Source of the DNA: Paracoccaceae bacterium
Lineage (GTDB): Bacteria; Pseudomonadota; Alphaproteobacteria; Rhodobacterales; Rhodobacteraceae
Assembly: GCA_007121055.1 (NCBI GenBank)
Contig: SKMM01000324.1
Span: 1 to 10,707 of the forward strand
Length of the DNA: 10,707 nucleotides
Direction: 5' to 3'
Shown here: piece by piece, positions 1 to 5,986 of the stretch
Numbering within the stretch: position 1 is the stretch's first letter
Layout: each line of letters begins with the position of its first letter
Translations under genes and position numbers: made by a program
Notes under the pieces: generated by a model
The model's database searches: none
What the model was told of the DNA's origin: nothing
What the model saw: the letters and a program-made list of their open reading frames with translations, nothing else

Positions 1-1458
1 CCCGCGCCGCATCTGCTGCCGGCCCAGCGGCGCCTCCACGAGGTCATCGGCCAGACGCTCCGGCGCGGCGGTGCGCAGCGGGTCGAGGAGGCCCGTCTCG
101 GCGATGCGTGCCTCGATCTCGTCGGGCGGGGTCTCGGGGAAGGGCGCGAGGCTGCGGCCGGGGCCGCGCAGCGCCTCGATGCCGGGGATCAGCCCGTCAT
201 GTTCGGCGATGGCGGCGGCGACCTCGGCGGGGGAGCGATCGAGATGCTCGGCCAGCAGGTCGTCGCGCAGGGCGGTGAGGACGCGCTCGGTCTGCCCGTC
301 GCCCGCGAAGGCCACGTTGCATTCGGTGTCGAGGCCCATGGAGCGGTTGTTGAGGTTGGCCGAGCCCAGATGCAGGAAACGCCCGTCGATGATCATGGCC
401 TTGGCGTGGATCTTGAGGGGGGAGGCGCCGTCCGGGCCCAGCAGCGCCACATAGACCCGCAGCCGGTCCTCGGCGTCGGCCGCGCGCAGCATCGCCAGCA
501 CCCGGCGCTGGCAGATCCCCACGGTGGTCTGCGCCAGCCAACCCGTGGGCTCGCGCGGGAGCAGCACGACGATCTCGGGGCCGCGAGGTTCCTGCAGCCG
601 GGCGCGCAGGGCGTCGGCCACGCTGGCGGCGGTCAGGAACTGGTTCTCGATGTAGATCCAGCGGCGGGCGGCGGCGATGGAGGCCAGCAGCAGCGCCTCG
701 ATCTCGCGCCGCTCGCCCAGGGTCTTCCAGGCGGGGCGGGTGCGGGCGATGGCGAGGTCGATGTCGCGCAGGTCGGGCACGAGCGCGTCGGGCCAAGGGT
801 CCGCGGTGTGGGGCACGTCGGGCAGGGTCCGGCCGGTGGCCACCTGCCAGCGTTCGCGGGCGAGCTCGGCGATGGCCCGGGCCGCGGGGCCGTCGAATGC
901 AAGCTGAATGTCATGGACCGGCTGCGGGTCGGTTCCGTCGGGCAGCCGGCGGCGGGGATCGCCGGGGATATGGGCGCGGCCGTCCAGCCGCTCGATGGCG
1001 AAATCCATGCCGCCCACGAAGGCCAGCGCGTCGTCGATCACCACGATCTTCTGGTGATGCGCGGCGCCCAGCGGGTGCTGGTTGTCGAGCACATGCTGCG
1101 CGCGGGCATGGGCGATCCAGTCGAGCCGCAGCCGCGGCAGCCATTCGCGGTCGAGCTTGAACAGGAGCGGCGAGTCCCAGTGCAGGACCTGGATGCCCAG
1201 CCCCTCGCGCGTTTCCAGCAGATGGGTCAGGAAGGGGCCGATGCGGTTGGGCACCCCCTCCTTGGCGGCTTCGGGAAACTCCAGCCGCAGGCGGCTGTTG
1301 ACGTCCCAGCCGATGATCAGGATGGAGTGGCGGGCCCGCAGGGCGGCCTGCTTGAAAGCGCGGAAATAGGCCTCGCCGTCGATCAGGAATGCCAGCTTAC
1401 TGGCCCGAGCGACCTTCCAGCAGGTCTCGCCGGGGCGGAAAACCTCTGCCAGCGTCAC
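1..1458 (-). CDS. Phospholipase D-family protein (two HKD motifs), C-terminus beyond window
   Basis: This is a PLD-superfamily enzyme that probably hydrolyses or transfers phosphatidyl groups (phospholipase D or cardiolipin-synthase-like). Two HxKx4D motifs are visible. The first reads HQKIVVID, with H135, K137 and D142 counted from the GTG start at 1458. The second reads HAKAMIID, with H351, K353 and D358, and is followed by GSANLNNRSMGLDTECN, a strong signature of bacterial PLDs. The N-terminus (RPGETCWKVARASKLAFLIDG) looks like the usual start of this family. The GTG at 1458 has a good GGGAGG 6 bases upstream, so I prefer it. An in-frame ATG at 1536, overlapping the ptsN stop as ATGA, would add 26 residues of low-complexity sequence. 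The frame is still open at base 1, with 486 codons visible and no stop. I see no signal peptide or membrane segment in the visible part. Some relatives carry a C-terminal VTT membrane domain, which cannot be judged here. The exact substrate is unknown. Confidence 0.88.
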   Translation of the reverse strand, partial: MTLAEVFRPGETCWKVARASKLAFLIDGEAYFRAFKQAALRARHSILIIGWDVNSRLRLEFPEAAKEGVPNRIGPFLTHLLETREGLGIQVLHWDSPLLFKLDREWLPRLRLDWIAHARAQHVLDNQHPLGAAHHQKIVVIDDALAFVGGMDFAIERLDGRAHIPGDPRRRLPDGTDPQPVHDIQLAFDGPAARAIAELARERWQVATGRTLPDVPHTADPWPDALVPDLRDIDLAIARTRPAWKTLGERREIEALLLASIAAARRWIYIENQFLTAASVADALRARLQEPRGPEIVVLLPREPTGWLAQTTVGICQRRVLAMLRAADAEDRLRVYVALLGPDGASPLKIHAKAMIIDGRFLHLGSANLNNRSMGLDTECNVAFAGDGQTERVLTALRDDLLAEHLDRSPAEVAAAIAEHDGLIPGIEALRGPGRSLAPFPETPPDEIEARIAETGLLDPLRTAAPERLADDLVEAPLGRQQMRRG

Positions 1459-1464
1459 GTCCTG

Positions 1465-1470
1465 CCTCCC
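1465..1470 (-). promoter_or_regulatory. Ribosome binding site for the PLD gene (supports GTG start)
   Basis: On the minus strand this reads GGGAGG, with 6 bases before the GTG at 1458. The in-frame ATG at 1536 has only weak purine-rich sequence upstream, inside the end of ptsN. This favours the GTG, although translation by coupling from the ATGA overlap remains possible. Confidence 0.55.
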
Positions 1471-1532
1471 GAGCGGCTGCCCGGGTGCATCCTCCGGGGG
1501 GCGTCGGGCGGTGTCAACGCCGGCGGGCGGGG

Positions 1533-1997
1533 TCATGCGGCCTTGCTGGCCTCGCCCTCGGTCAGGATGGCGTGGAGCGCGACCGGGTCGGTGTTGGCGC
1601 GCAGCTTGGCGCAGCGGTCGGCGTCGCGCATGGTGCGGCTGACCAGCGCCAGCGCCCGCAGATGCTCCACCCCGGCGTCGCGGGGCGCGAACAGCGCAAA
1701 GACCAGATCCACCGGCTGGCGGTCCACCGACCCGAAGTCGAGCGGCCGTTCGAGGCGGAAGAACACGCCCGAGACCTGGGCGAGCCCGTCGATGCGGGCA
1801 TGGGGCAGCGCGATGCCGTGGCCCACGCCGGTGGGGCCGAGGCCCTCGCGCTCCTGCAGGGCCTCCACCGCCTCGGCGGCGCCGAAGTGGTAAAGCCCGG
1901 CGCCGACCTCGGCGAGGTCCTGGAACAGGCGCTTCTTGCTGGTCACATGGCCGACGACCCGCACGGCCGCCGGTGACACGAGGCTGGAGAGTTTCAT
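1533..1997 (-). CDS. ptsN: PTS IIA-like nitrogen regulatory protein PtsN (EIIA-Ntr)
   Basis: This is the 154-residue output protein of the nitrogen phosphotransferase system (PtsP-PtsO-PtsN). In related bacteria it is phosphorylated on a histidine and controls potassium transport, sensor kinases and stringent-response enzymes by protein contact. The PTS EIIA type-2 fold spans nearly the whole protein. The phosphorylation site is H66 in GHGIALPHAR, followed by the typical block VFFRLERPLDFGSVDRQPVD and then LVFALFAPRDAGVEHLRAL. Length is normal for the family. The start ATG at 1997 has AGAGG (2005-2009) 7 bases upstream, and the N-terminus MKLSSLVSP fits homologs. It follows hpf after 79 bases, the conserved rpoN-hpf-ptsN order. 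Its TGA overlaps a possible ATG of the PLD gene. No upstream PTS component lies in this window. Confidence 0.96.
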   Translation of the reverse strand: MKLSSLVSPAAVRVVGHVTSKKRLFQDLAEVGAGLYHFGAAEAVEALQEREGLGPTGVGHGIALPHARIDGLAQVSGVFFRLERPLDFGSVDRQPVDLVFALFAPRDAGVEHLRALALVSRTMRDADRCAKLRANTDPVALHAILTEGEASKAA

Positions 1998-2076
1998 GCA
2001 GCTGCCTCTGGCTGTGGCTGTGGGGGGCGCCGGGGGCCGCCCTGTGCGGACTGCGAGGCCGGGGTGGGCCGCGGCG
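1998..2076 (-). other. hpf-ptsN intergenic gap with a weak inverted repeat
   Basis: This 79-base gap is the largest in the window. An inverted repeat has arms at 2025-2029 and 2038-2042 (GGGCG/CGCCC, 5 bp) around an 8-base loop. No T-run follows, so it does not look like an intrinsic terminator. The ptsN ribosome binding site AGAGG lies at 2005-2009, and a short GTGGCT tandem lies beside it. I see no convincing -35/-10 pair. Confidence 0.35.
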
Positions 2077-2652
2077 TCACCCCTGCTCGGCGGGATCGAT
2101 CCAGCCGATATTGCCGTCGTCGCGTCGATAGACCACGTTCACGCCACCGTGGCGTTCGTTCCGGAACACGAGAACCGGCGCTGAGGCCAGTTCCATCTGC
2201 ATCACCGCCTCGCCCGCGGAAAGTTTGGGGATCCGCATCTCCATCTCCGCGATGATGATGGGCTGCAAGCCTTCGGGTTCGGCCTCTTCCTCTTGCGACC
2301 CACCTGCCAAGACATAGCCCGACGCGCCGCCGAATTCCACCGGCTGCACGCGGTCGCGGTGATGGTCCTTCAAGCGCCGTTTGTAGCGGCGGAGCTGCTT
2401 TTCCATCTTGTCGCGGCAGGCTTCGAAGGCGGCGTAGATCTCGCCTGCGCTGGCCTTGGCCTGGGCGGTCAGGCCGCTGGGCAGATGCACAAGCGCCTCG
2501 CAGACGTAGTTGTGAGCATCGCGCGAGAACACGACGGTCGCGTCGGTGGGGTTCTGGGCGTATTTCTCCATCACCGCGGCAAGCCCGTCGGCCACATGGA
2601 TCTGCAGGGCATTGCCCACGTCGATCTGCTTGCCGCTGATCTGGGTTCGCAT
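2077..2652 (-). CDS. hpf: Ribosome hibernation-promoting factor, long form
   Basis: This 191-residue protein binds the 30S subunit in stationary phase or starvation and, in its long form, pairs 70S ribosomes into inactive 100S dimers. Residues 1 to about 105 form the S30AE ribosome-binding domain, starting MRTQISGKQIDVGNALQIHV. The helix at about 81-98 is strongly basic (KQLRRYKRRLKDHH), as expected for binding the decoding region. An acidic, flexible linker (QEEEAEPEG, about 120-128) leads to the C-terminal dimerisation domain at about 133-187, with IPKLSAGEAVMQMELA and NVVYRRDDGNIGWIDP. The length separates it from the short HPF and YfiA of enteric bacteria. The ATG at 2652 has a near-perfect ribosome binding site. 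It sits between rpoN (64-base gap) and ptsN (79-base gap), the conserved place for this gene in Proteobacteria. Confidence 0.97.
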   Translation of the reverse strand: MRTQISGKQIDVGNALQIHVADGLAAVMEKYAQNPTDATVVFSRDAHNYVCEALVHLPSGLTAQAKASAGEIYAAFEACRDKMEKQLRRYKRRLKDHHRDRVQPVEFGGASGYVLAGGSQEEEAEPEGLQPIIIAEMEMRIPKLSAGEAVMQMELASAPVLVFRNERHGGVNVVYRRDDGNIGWIDPAEQG

Positions 2653-2658
2653 CTTGGT

Positions 2659-2664
2659 CCCTCC
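2659..2664 (-). promoter_or_regulatory. Strong ribosome binding site of hpf
   Basis: GGAGGG on the minus strand, 6 bases before the ATG at 2652. It is the best Shine-Dalgarno match in the window, in contrast to the SD-poor start of the upstream rpoN. Confidence 0.75.
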
Positions 2665-2670
2665 GCTTCC

Positions 2671-2691
2671 GGCGCCCTGCCCCGCGGCGCC
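2671..2691 (-). other. Inverted repeat in the rpoN-hpf gap
   Basis: The arms at 2671-2676 and 2686-2691 are both GGCGCC, which is self-complementary. They can form a perfect 6-bp stem with a 9-base loop in the leader RNA, ending 6 bases upstream of the hpf Shine-Dalgarno. No T-run follows, so it is not a standard terminator. It could be an RNA-stability or processing element between rpoN and hpf, or simply chance in GC-rich DNA. Confidence 0.35.
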
Positions 2692-2716
2692 CCCGTGCCC
2701 CCTGCGCGGCCGACTG

Positions 2717-4024
2717 TCAACCGGTCTGGCCGTACCGCCTGGAGTCCGCCGGACCGCGCAGCCGCGCGATGCGCCGGCGCAGGTGCGACGGGGGCAGGTT
2801 CATCCACTGGCGATATTTGGCGACAGTTCGCCGGGCTATGTCAATTCCCTCTGCCGCCAGCAGCCCACGCAGCGCCTCGTCCGACAGTGGCGCCCCGGGT
2901 GGCTCGGCCGCGATCAGCCGGGCGATCCGGTCGCGCACGGCAAATCCCGCCAGCGCCGGCCCCTCGGCCTGCGGCAGGGGAGCCGCCAGGAACGCCGAAA
3001 GCGGCAGGAGCCGGCCGCGCAGGTCGATCGCCTTTCCAGCCACGGCGCGCCCCACGGTGGAGGGGTGGAGATCCAGCGCCGTGGCCACGGCCCGGCGGCT
3101 AAGCGGGCGCAGCCGCTCCGGCCCGTTGGCCACGAAGTCGGCCTGCGCCTCCAGCAGGAAGGCGCCGATTCGCTCCAGCGTGTCCCCACGGGCCTGGACC
3201 GCGGCCACCAACGCCTGCGCGCGGGCGCGGGCGTCGGCGGCCTCGGGCGATGCTGGCGGGTCGGCCATCAGATCGGCGTCGAGGCCGAGCCTGGGCGCGG
3301 CGGCTTCGGTGCGGCGCACCTGCAGGCGGCCCTTCGCGTCGGGCTCGGCCACGAGGTCCGCCACCAGCGCGGGCGCGCGGTCGGTGCTGGCCAGCGGATG
3401 CGCCTTGAGGCCCGGCAGCAGCGCCGCGATACGCTCCAGCGCGGGCCGGTCGAGGCCCAGCGTCCGGCCCAGCGACCGCCAGTCACGAGCGACGAAGGCC
3501 TCCAGGTGCGCCACGACCTGGGCGGCCTGGCCGGGGGGAAGCCCGCGGTCGGCGAGTTGCAGCGCCAGGCATTCGGGCAGGTTGCGCGCGCCCACCCCGG
3601 CGGGCTCGCAGCTCTGCAGCGCCGCGAGGCCGGCCTCTGCAACGTCAAGGGGCACGCCGAGGTCGGCCGCCACCTCGGCCAGCGGGGTGTCGAGATAGCC
3701 ATCCTCGCGCAGGTCGGCAGCAAGGTGGATGGCCATGGCGCGCACCGTATCGGGCAGGCGCATCAGCCCGATCTGCGCGACGAGGTCCTGCAATTGGGAG
3801 GGTTCGGCGGCCAGCGCCTCGGCCGCGCCCTCGCCCGCCACGGGGGTGGCTCCGCGCCAGCGCAGATAGGGGTTCACGGCAAGTTCACGGGCAATCTCGG
3901 CCTGCAGGTCGGCCGCGGGCAGCCGCAGCAGCGACAGTGACTGCTGCATGGCGGGCGCCAGTTGGGGACGCTGGGAAAGGCCCGTGCGCAGGCCGGGGCC
4001 GCCCCCCTGAACGCGCGACGTCAT
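2717..4024 (-). CDS. rpoN: RNA polymerase sigma-54 factor, short and divergent
   Basis: This 435-residue sigma-54 directs core RNA polymerase to -24/-12 promoters that need enhancer-binding ATPases. Region I is at about 11-54 (LSQRPQLAPAMQQSLSLLRLPAADLQ...NPYL), and the acidic region II is very short. The core-binding domain shows LREDGYL (105-111) and CEPAGVGARNLPECLALQL (139-157). A helix-turn-helix lies at about 308-330 (LSRRAVATALDLHPSTVGRAV). The RpoN box ARRTVAKYRQ is at 397-406, with Q in place of the canonical final E. Other usually conserved sites are weakened: the LNPKPG-like motif reads LKAHPLAS (206-213), and the FELKYFF-like motif reads LLPLSAFL (339-346). An Arg-rich tail follows the box. 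The protein is shorter than the roughly 477 residues of E. coli RpoN. The gene lies 21 bases after lptB, the canonical location, so it is probably the ancestral copy; some Rhodobacteraceae carry extra rpoN copies. The start ATG has no clear Shine-Dalgarno. Confidence 0.95.
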   Translation of the reverse strand: MTSRVQGGGPGLRTGLSQRPQLAPAMQQSLSLLRLPAADLQAEIARELAVNPYLRWRGATPVAGEGAAEALAAEPSQLQDLVAQIGLMRLPDTVRAMAIHLAADLREDGYLDTPLAEVAADLGVPLDVAEAGLAALQSCEPAGVGARNLPECLALQLADRGLPPGQAAQVVAHLEAFVARDWRSLGRTLGLDRPALERIAALLPGLKAHPLASTDRAPALVADLVAEPDAKGRLQVRRTEAAAPRLGLDADLMADPPASPEAADARARAQALVAAVQARGDTLERIGAFLLEAQADFVANGPERLRPLSRRAVATALDLHPSTVGRAVAGKAIDLRGRLLPLSAFLAAPLPQAEGPALAGFAVRDRIARLIAAEPPGAPLSDEALRGLLAAEGIDIARRTVAKYRQWMNLPPSHLRRRIARLRGPADSRRYGQTG

Positions 4025-4045
4025 GGCCGGCGTTCGGGGCGGGCC
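4025..4045 (-). other. 21-base lptB-rpoN gap that can fold into an imperfect hairpin
   Basis: The entire gap can pair with itself. GGCC at one end pairs with GGCC at the other, then comes one C-C mismatch, two more pairs and a 7-base loop. No GGAGG-like element precedes the rpoN ATG. Translation of rpoN may therefore depend on ribosomes arriving from lptB. The structure is predicted by eye only. Confidence 0.3.
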
Positions 4046-4807
4046 TCAGACCATGCGGAAGCCCTCGCCCAGATAGACGCGGCGCACCTTCTCATCGCCC
4101 ACCACCTCCTCCGGCGTGCCGCTCATCAGTACCGTGCCGTCGTGCAGGATATAGGCGCGGTCCACGATTTCCAGCGTGGCGCGGACATTGTGGTCGGTGA
4201 TCAGTACGCCGATGCCGCGGCGGCGCAGATCGGACACAAGCTCGCGAATGTCGCCCACTGCAATGGGGTCGACCCCGGCGAAGGGTTCGTCCAGGAGCAG
4301 GTACTTGGGGTTCGCGGCGAGGCAGCGCGCGATCTCCACCCGCCGGCGTTCGCCGCCCGAGAGCGCCAGAGCGGGCGCCTGGCGCAGGTGGGTGATGGAA
4401 AACTCGGACAGGAGCTCCTCCAGCCGGTCGGCGCGGCGGCGGCGGTCACGCTCGGCGATCTCGAGCACGGCGAGGATGTTGTCCTGCACGTTGAGGCCGC
4501 GGAAGATCGACACCTCCTGCGGCAGATAGCCGATGCCGAGCCGGGCGCGGCGGTACATGGGCAGCCCGCCGACCTCGGCGCCGTCGAGCCGCACGCTGCC
4601 GGCCTCGGGCGCCACCAGTCCCGCGATGGCGTAGAAGCAGGTGGTCTTGCCCGAACCGTTTGGGCCGAGCAGCGCCACCACCTCGCCGCGGCCCAGATCG
4701 AGGCTGACGTCGCGGATGACGGGACGCTTGCGATAGCTCTTGCGCAGGCCGCGGACCTGCAGGCCCGGGCCTGAACCGGTGGCGGCCAGGGTGGGCGGAG
4801 CGCTCAT
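4046..4807 (-). CDS. lptB: LPS export ABC transporter ATP-binding protein LptB
   Basis: This 253-residue ATPase powers extraction of lipopolysaccharide from the inner membrane as part of the LptB2FGC complex. The ABC motifs appear in order: Walker A GPNGSGKT (48-55), Q-loop YLPQE with Q97, signature LSGGE (149-153), Walker B YLLLDEP with D173 and E174, D-loop AGVD, and the H-switch TDHN with H206. The stretch after the Q-loop (VSIFRGLNVQDNILAVLE) and the C-terminus (VRRVYLGEGFRM) are typical of LptB rather than of branched-chain amino-acid importers. The family more often has A where Walker A here has S52. An N-terminal extension of about 12 residues is poorly conserved. Its ATG overlaps the lptA stop (ATGA), and rpoN follows after 21 bases. 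The membrane partners LptF and LptG are not in the window. Confidence 0.97.
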   Translation of the reverse strand: MSAPPTLAATGSGPGLQVRGLRKSYRKRPVIRDVSLDLGRGEVVALLGPNGSGKTTCFYAIAGLVAPEAGSVRLDGAEVGGLPMYRRARLGIGYLPQEVSIFRGLNVQDNILAVLEIAERDRRRRADRLEELLSEFSITHLRQAPALALSGGERRRVEIARCLAANPKYLLLDEPFAGVDPIAVGDIRELVSDLRRRGIGVLITDHNVRATLEIVDRAYILHDGTVLMSGTPEEVVGDEKVRRVYLGEGFRMV

Positions 4808-5295
4808 TCGCCGCTAGCGGGCAGGATGACGCTGCGCACCCGCCCCTCCATCCGCCCGGTGCCCGTGGCCAGGTCGATCACCAGCCGGTCACCGGCCAGC
4901 GCGTTGGCGCCTTGCGTCAGAAGCACGTCGCCCTCCAGCGTCAGCTGGCCCGCATCGAGGTCATAGAGCGCCTGGCCGGCCTCGGCCGCGTCATCGGGGG
5001 TGACGAGCGTGACGTTGCCGGTGGCGCGCATCCGGCTGATGCGGTTCTGGCCGGTGTCGGGATCGGCGCCGTAGGACACCACCAGGCGGTCCGACGCAAG
5101 GCGCAGCCCGTCCTGCACCACCAGCACCTCGCCGGTGAAGTCGGCTGTCCCGCCGTCGCGGTCGACATCGAGCGCCTCGGCCTCGATCTCCACCGGCGCG
5201 GCGCGGTCCACGGCGAGGCCGGAGAACGGGACCTGGGTCTGCGCGGCAGCGGCGGCGGGGATCAGCATGGCCAGGGCAAGGAAGCTGCGGATCAT
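4804..5295 (-). CDS. lptA: LPS transport periplasmic protein LptA
   Basis: This 163-residue periplasmic protein forms part of the beta-jellyroll bridge that carries lipopolysaccharide from LptC to the outer-membrane LptDE complex. The N-terminus (MIRSFLALAMLIPAAAAAQ) is a clear Sec signal peptide with likely cleavage near residue 18. An OstA/LptA domain follows from about residue 34 to 155. It shows the alternating strand pattern around VEIEAEALDV, ADFTGEVLVVQDGLRLASDRL, GNVTLVTPDDAAEAGQALYD and LEGDVLLTQGANALAGDRLV. The reading frame stays open far upstream, but the ATG at 5295 gives the signal peptide, overlaps the lptC stop (ATGA) and has GGAG 7 bases upstream. The stop overlaps the lptB start in the same way, so lptC, lptA and lptB are likely translationally coupled. 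Sequence identity in this family is low; assignment rests on domain pattern and context. Confidence 0.94.
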   Translation of the reverse strand: MIRSFLALAMLIPAAAAAQTQVPFSGLAVDRAAPVEIEAEALDVDRDGGTADFTGEVLVVQDGLRLASDRLVVSYGADPDTGQNRISRMRATGNVTLVTPDDAAEAGQALYDLDAGQLTLEGDVLLTQGANALAGDRLVIDLATGTGRMEGRVRSVILPASGE

Positions 5296-5945
5296 GGCGG
5301 GGCTCCGGTCCCGGGTGGCGCGGGGGGCTGGTGGACGAGGCGGACGCCACCGGTGAAGCGCATCCGCGACCCGAGCTCGGTCGGGCGCGCGTCGGGGGCC
5401 TCGGAGGGGGGGTGATCGATGACCATGGCGCCCGCGTCGATGCGGCCGAGCGGGCCGGTGCCGGTGACCGGGCCTGGGCTGACGAGGTGGCTTCGGTCGA
5501 GGGCGACCTCCAGCAGGTCCGAGCGCAGGCGGTGGCCGGCCTGGTCGCGCAGGTCCACCTCGCCCCGGAGCAGCAACAGCCCGGCCGCCTGGTCCACGGT
5601 GGCACTGTTGGACGACAGCCATCGTTCTGCGCCGTCCGGGGCGCGCAGCGTGGCGTCGACGTCCAGCGCCTCGGTCGTTTCGCGGGCGCCGGCGGCGATC
5701 CGCACGGTGGCGGCGGTCAGCGTCAGCGCGGTGCCGTCGGGGGCTGCGCTGGTGAAGCGCGGCGCGGTGATGCGCGGGTCGCGGGCCAGATCCTCGGCGT
5801 CCACCGTGGCGTAGGGCAGCGCCCGGGAGGGATCGATCTCCCGCGACAGCAGGAACAGCATGGACAGAAGCCCCAGCGCCACCAGCGGCAGCGCGATGCG
5901 CAGCCCGGCCACGAGGCGGCTGTGCAGGGCGTCGGACCGGACCAT
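5292..5945 (-). CDS. lptC: LPS export system protein LptC
   Basis: This 217-residue bitopic inner-membrane protein receives lipopolysaccharide from LptB2FG and passes it to LptA. A short basic cytoplasmic N-terminus (MVRSDALHSRLVAGLR) precedes one transmembrane helix at about 16-33 (IALPLVALGLLSMLFLL). The periplasmic domain that follows has the repeated beta-strand character of LptC/OstA folds: APRFTSAAPDGTALTLTAATV, SNSATVDQAAGLLLLRGEVDLRD and RLRSDLLEVALDRSHLVS. The C-terminus is proline-rich. The frame continues upstream of the chosen start, but the ATG at 5945 gives the correct topology and has GGGAG (5952-5956) 6 bases upstream. The family is poorly conserved in sequence; its position next to lptA and lptB is strong support. 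It starts 41 bases after the exonuclease gene. Confidence 0.92.
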   Translation of the reverse strand: MVRSDALHSRLVAGLRIALPLVALGLLSMLFLLSREIDPSRALPYATVDAEDLARDPRITAPRFTSAAPDGTALTLTAATVRIAAGARETTEALDVDATLRAPDGAERWLSSNSATVDQAAGLLLLRGEVDLRDQAGHRLRSDLLEVALDRSHLVSPGPVTGTGPLGRIDAGAMVIDHPPSEAPDARPTELGSRMRFTGGVRLVHQPPAPPGTGAPP

Positions 5946-5986
5946 GTCACTCTCCCGTTGCCCGCGCCGCCGGGCCGGGGCCCCGG
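5946..5986 (-). other. nrnC-lptC gap with 12-base palindrome and lptC ribosome binding site
   Basis: A perfect 12-base palindrome (CCGGGGCCCCGG, 5975-5986) directly abuts the exonuclease stop codon. Overlapping it, GCCCG/CGGGC can form a 5-bp stem with a 6-base loop on the minus-strand RNA. No T-run follows, so termination is not indicated. The lptC Shine-Dalgarno GGGAG is at 5952-5956. Confidence 0.35.

Noticed and set aside
199..1893. A 564-codon open frame on the plus strand
   Set aside because: It is antisense to the PLD gene and ptsN, both of which have clear family motifs. Such long shadow frames are expected in DNA of this GC content, and its translation shows no recognisable domain.
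2653..2716. A sigma-54 (-24/-12) promoter upstream of hpf for RpoN autoregulation
   Set aside because: The closest match, GGGCAC, lacks a properly spaced TTGC element.
2546..3940. A 464-codon open frame on the plus strand opposite rpoN
   Set aside because: The minus strand carries recognisable sigma-54 motifs. The plus-strand product is low-complexity and Arg/Gly/Gln-rich, with no ribosome binding site that I could find.
4804..5622. A longer LptA starting at 5622
   Set aside because: The extra 109 residues are Pro/Arg-rich shadow sequence of lptC. The internal ATG at 5295 gives a proper signal peptide and an ATGA overlap with lptC.
5975..5986. Perfect palindrome CCGGGGCCCCGG as a terminator
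   Set aside because: It has no loop of its own and no following T-run on the minus strand, so it cannot act as a standard intrinsic terminator. A restriction-like palindrome of this composition is likely by chance.
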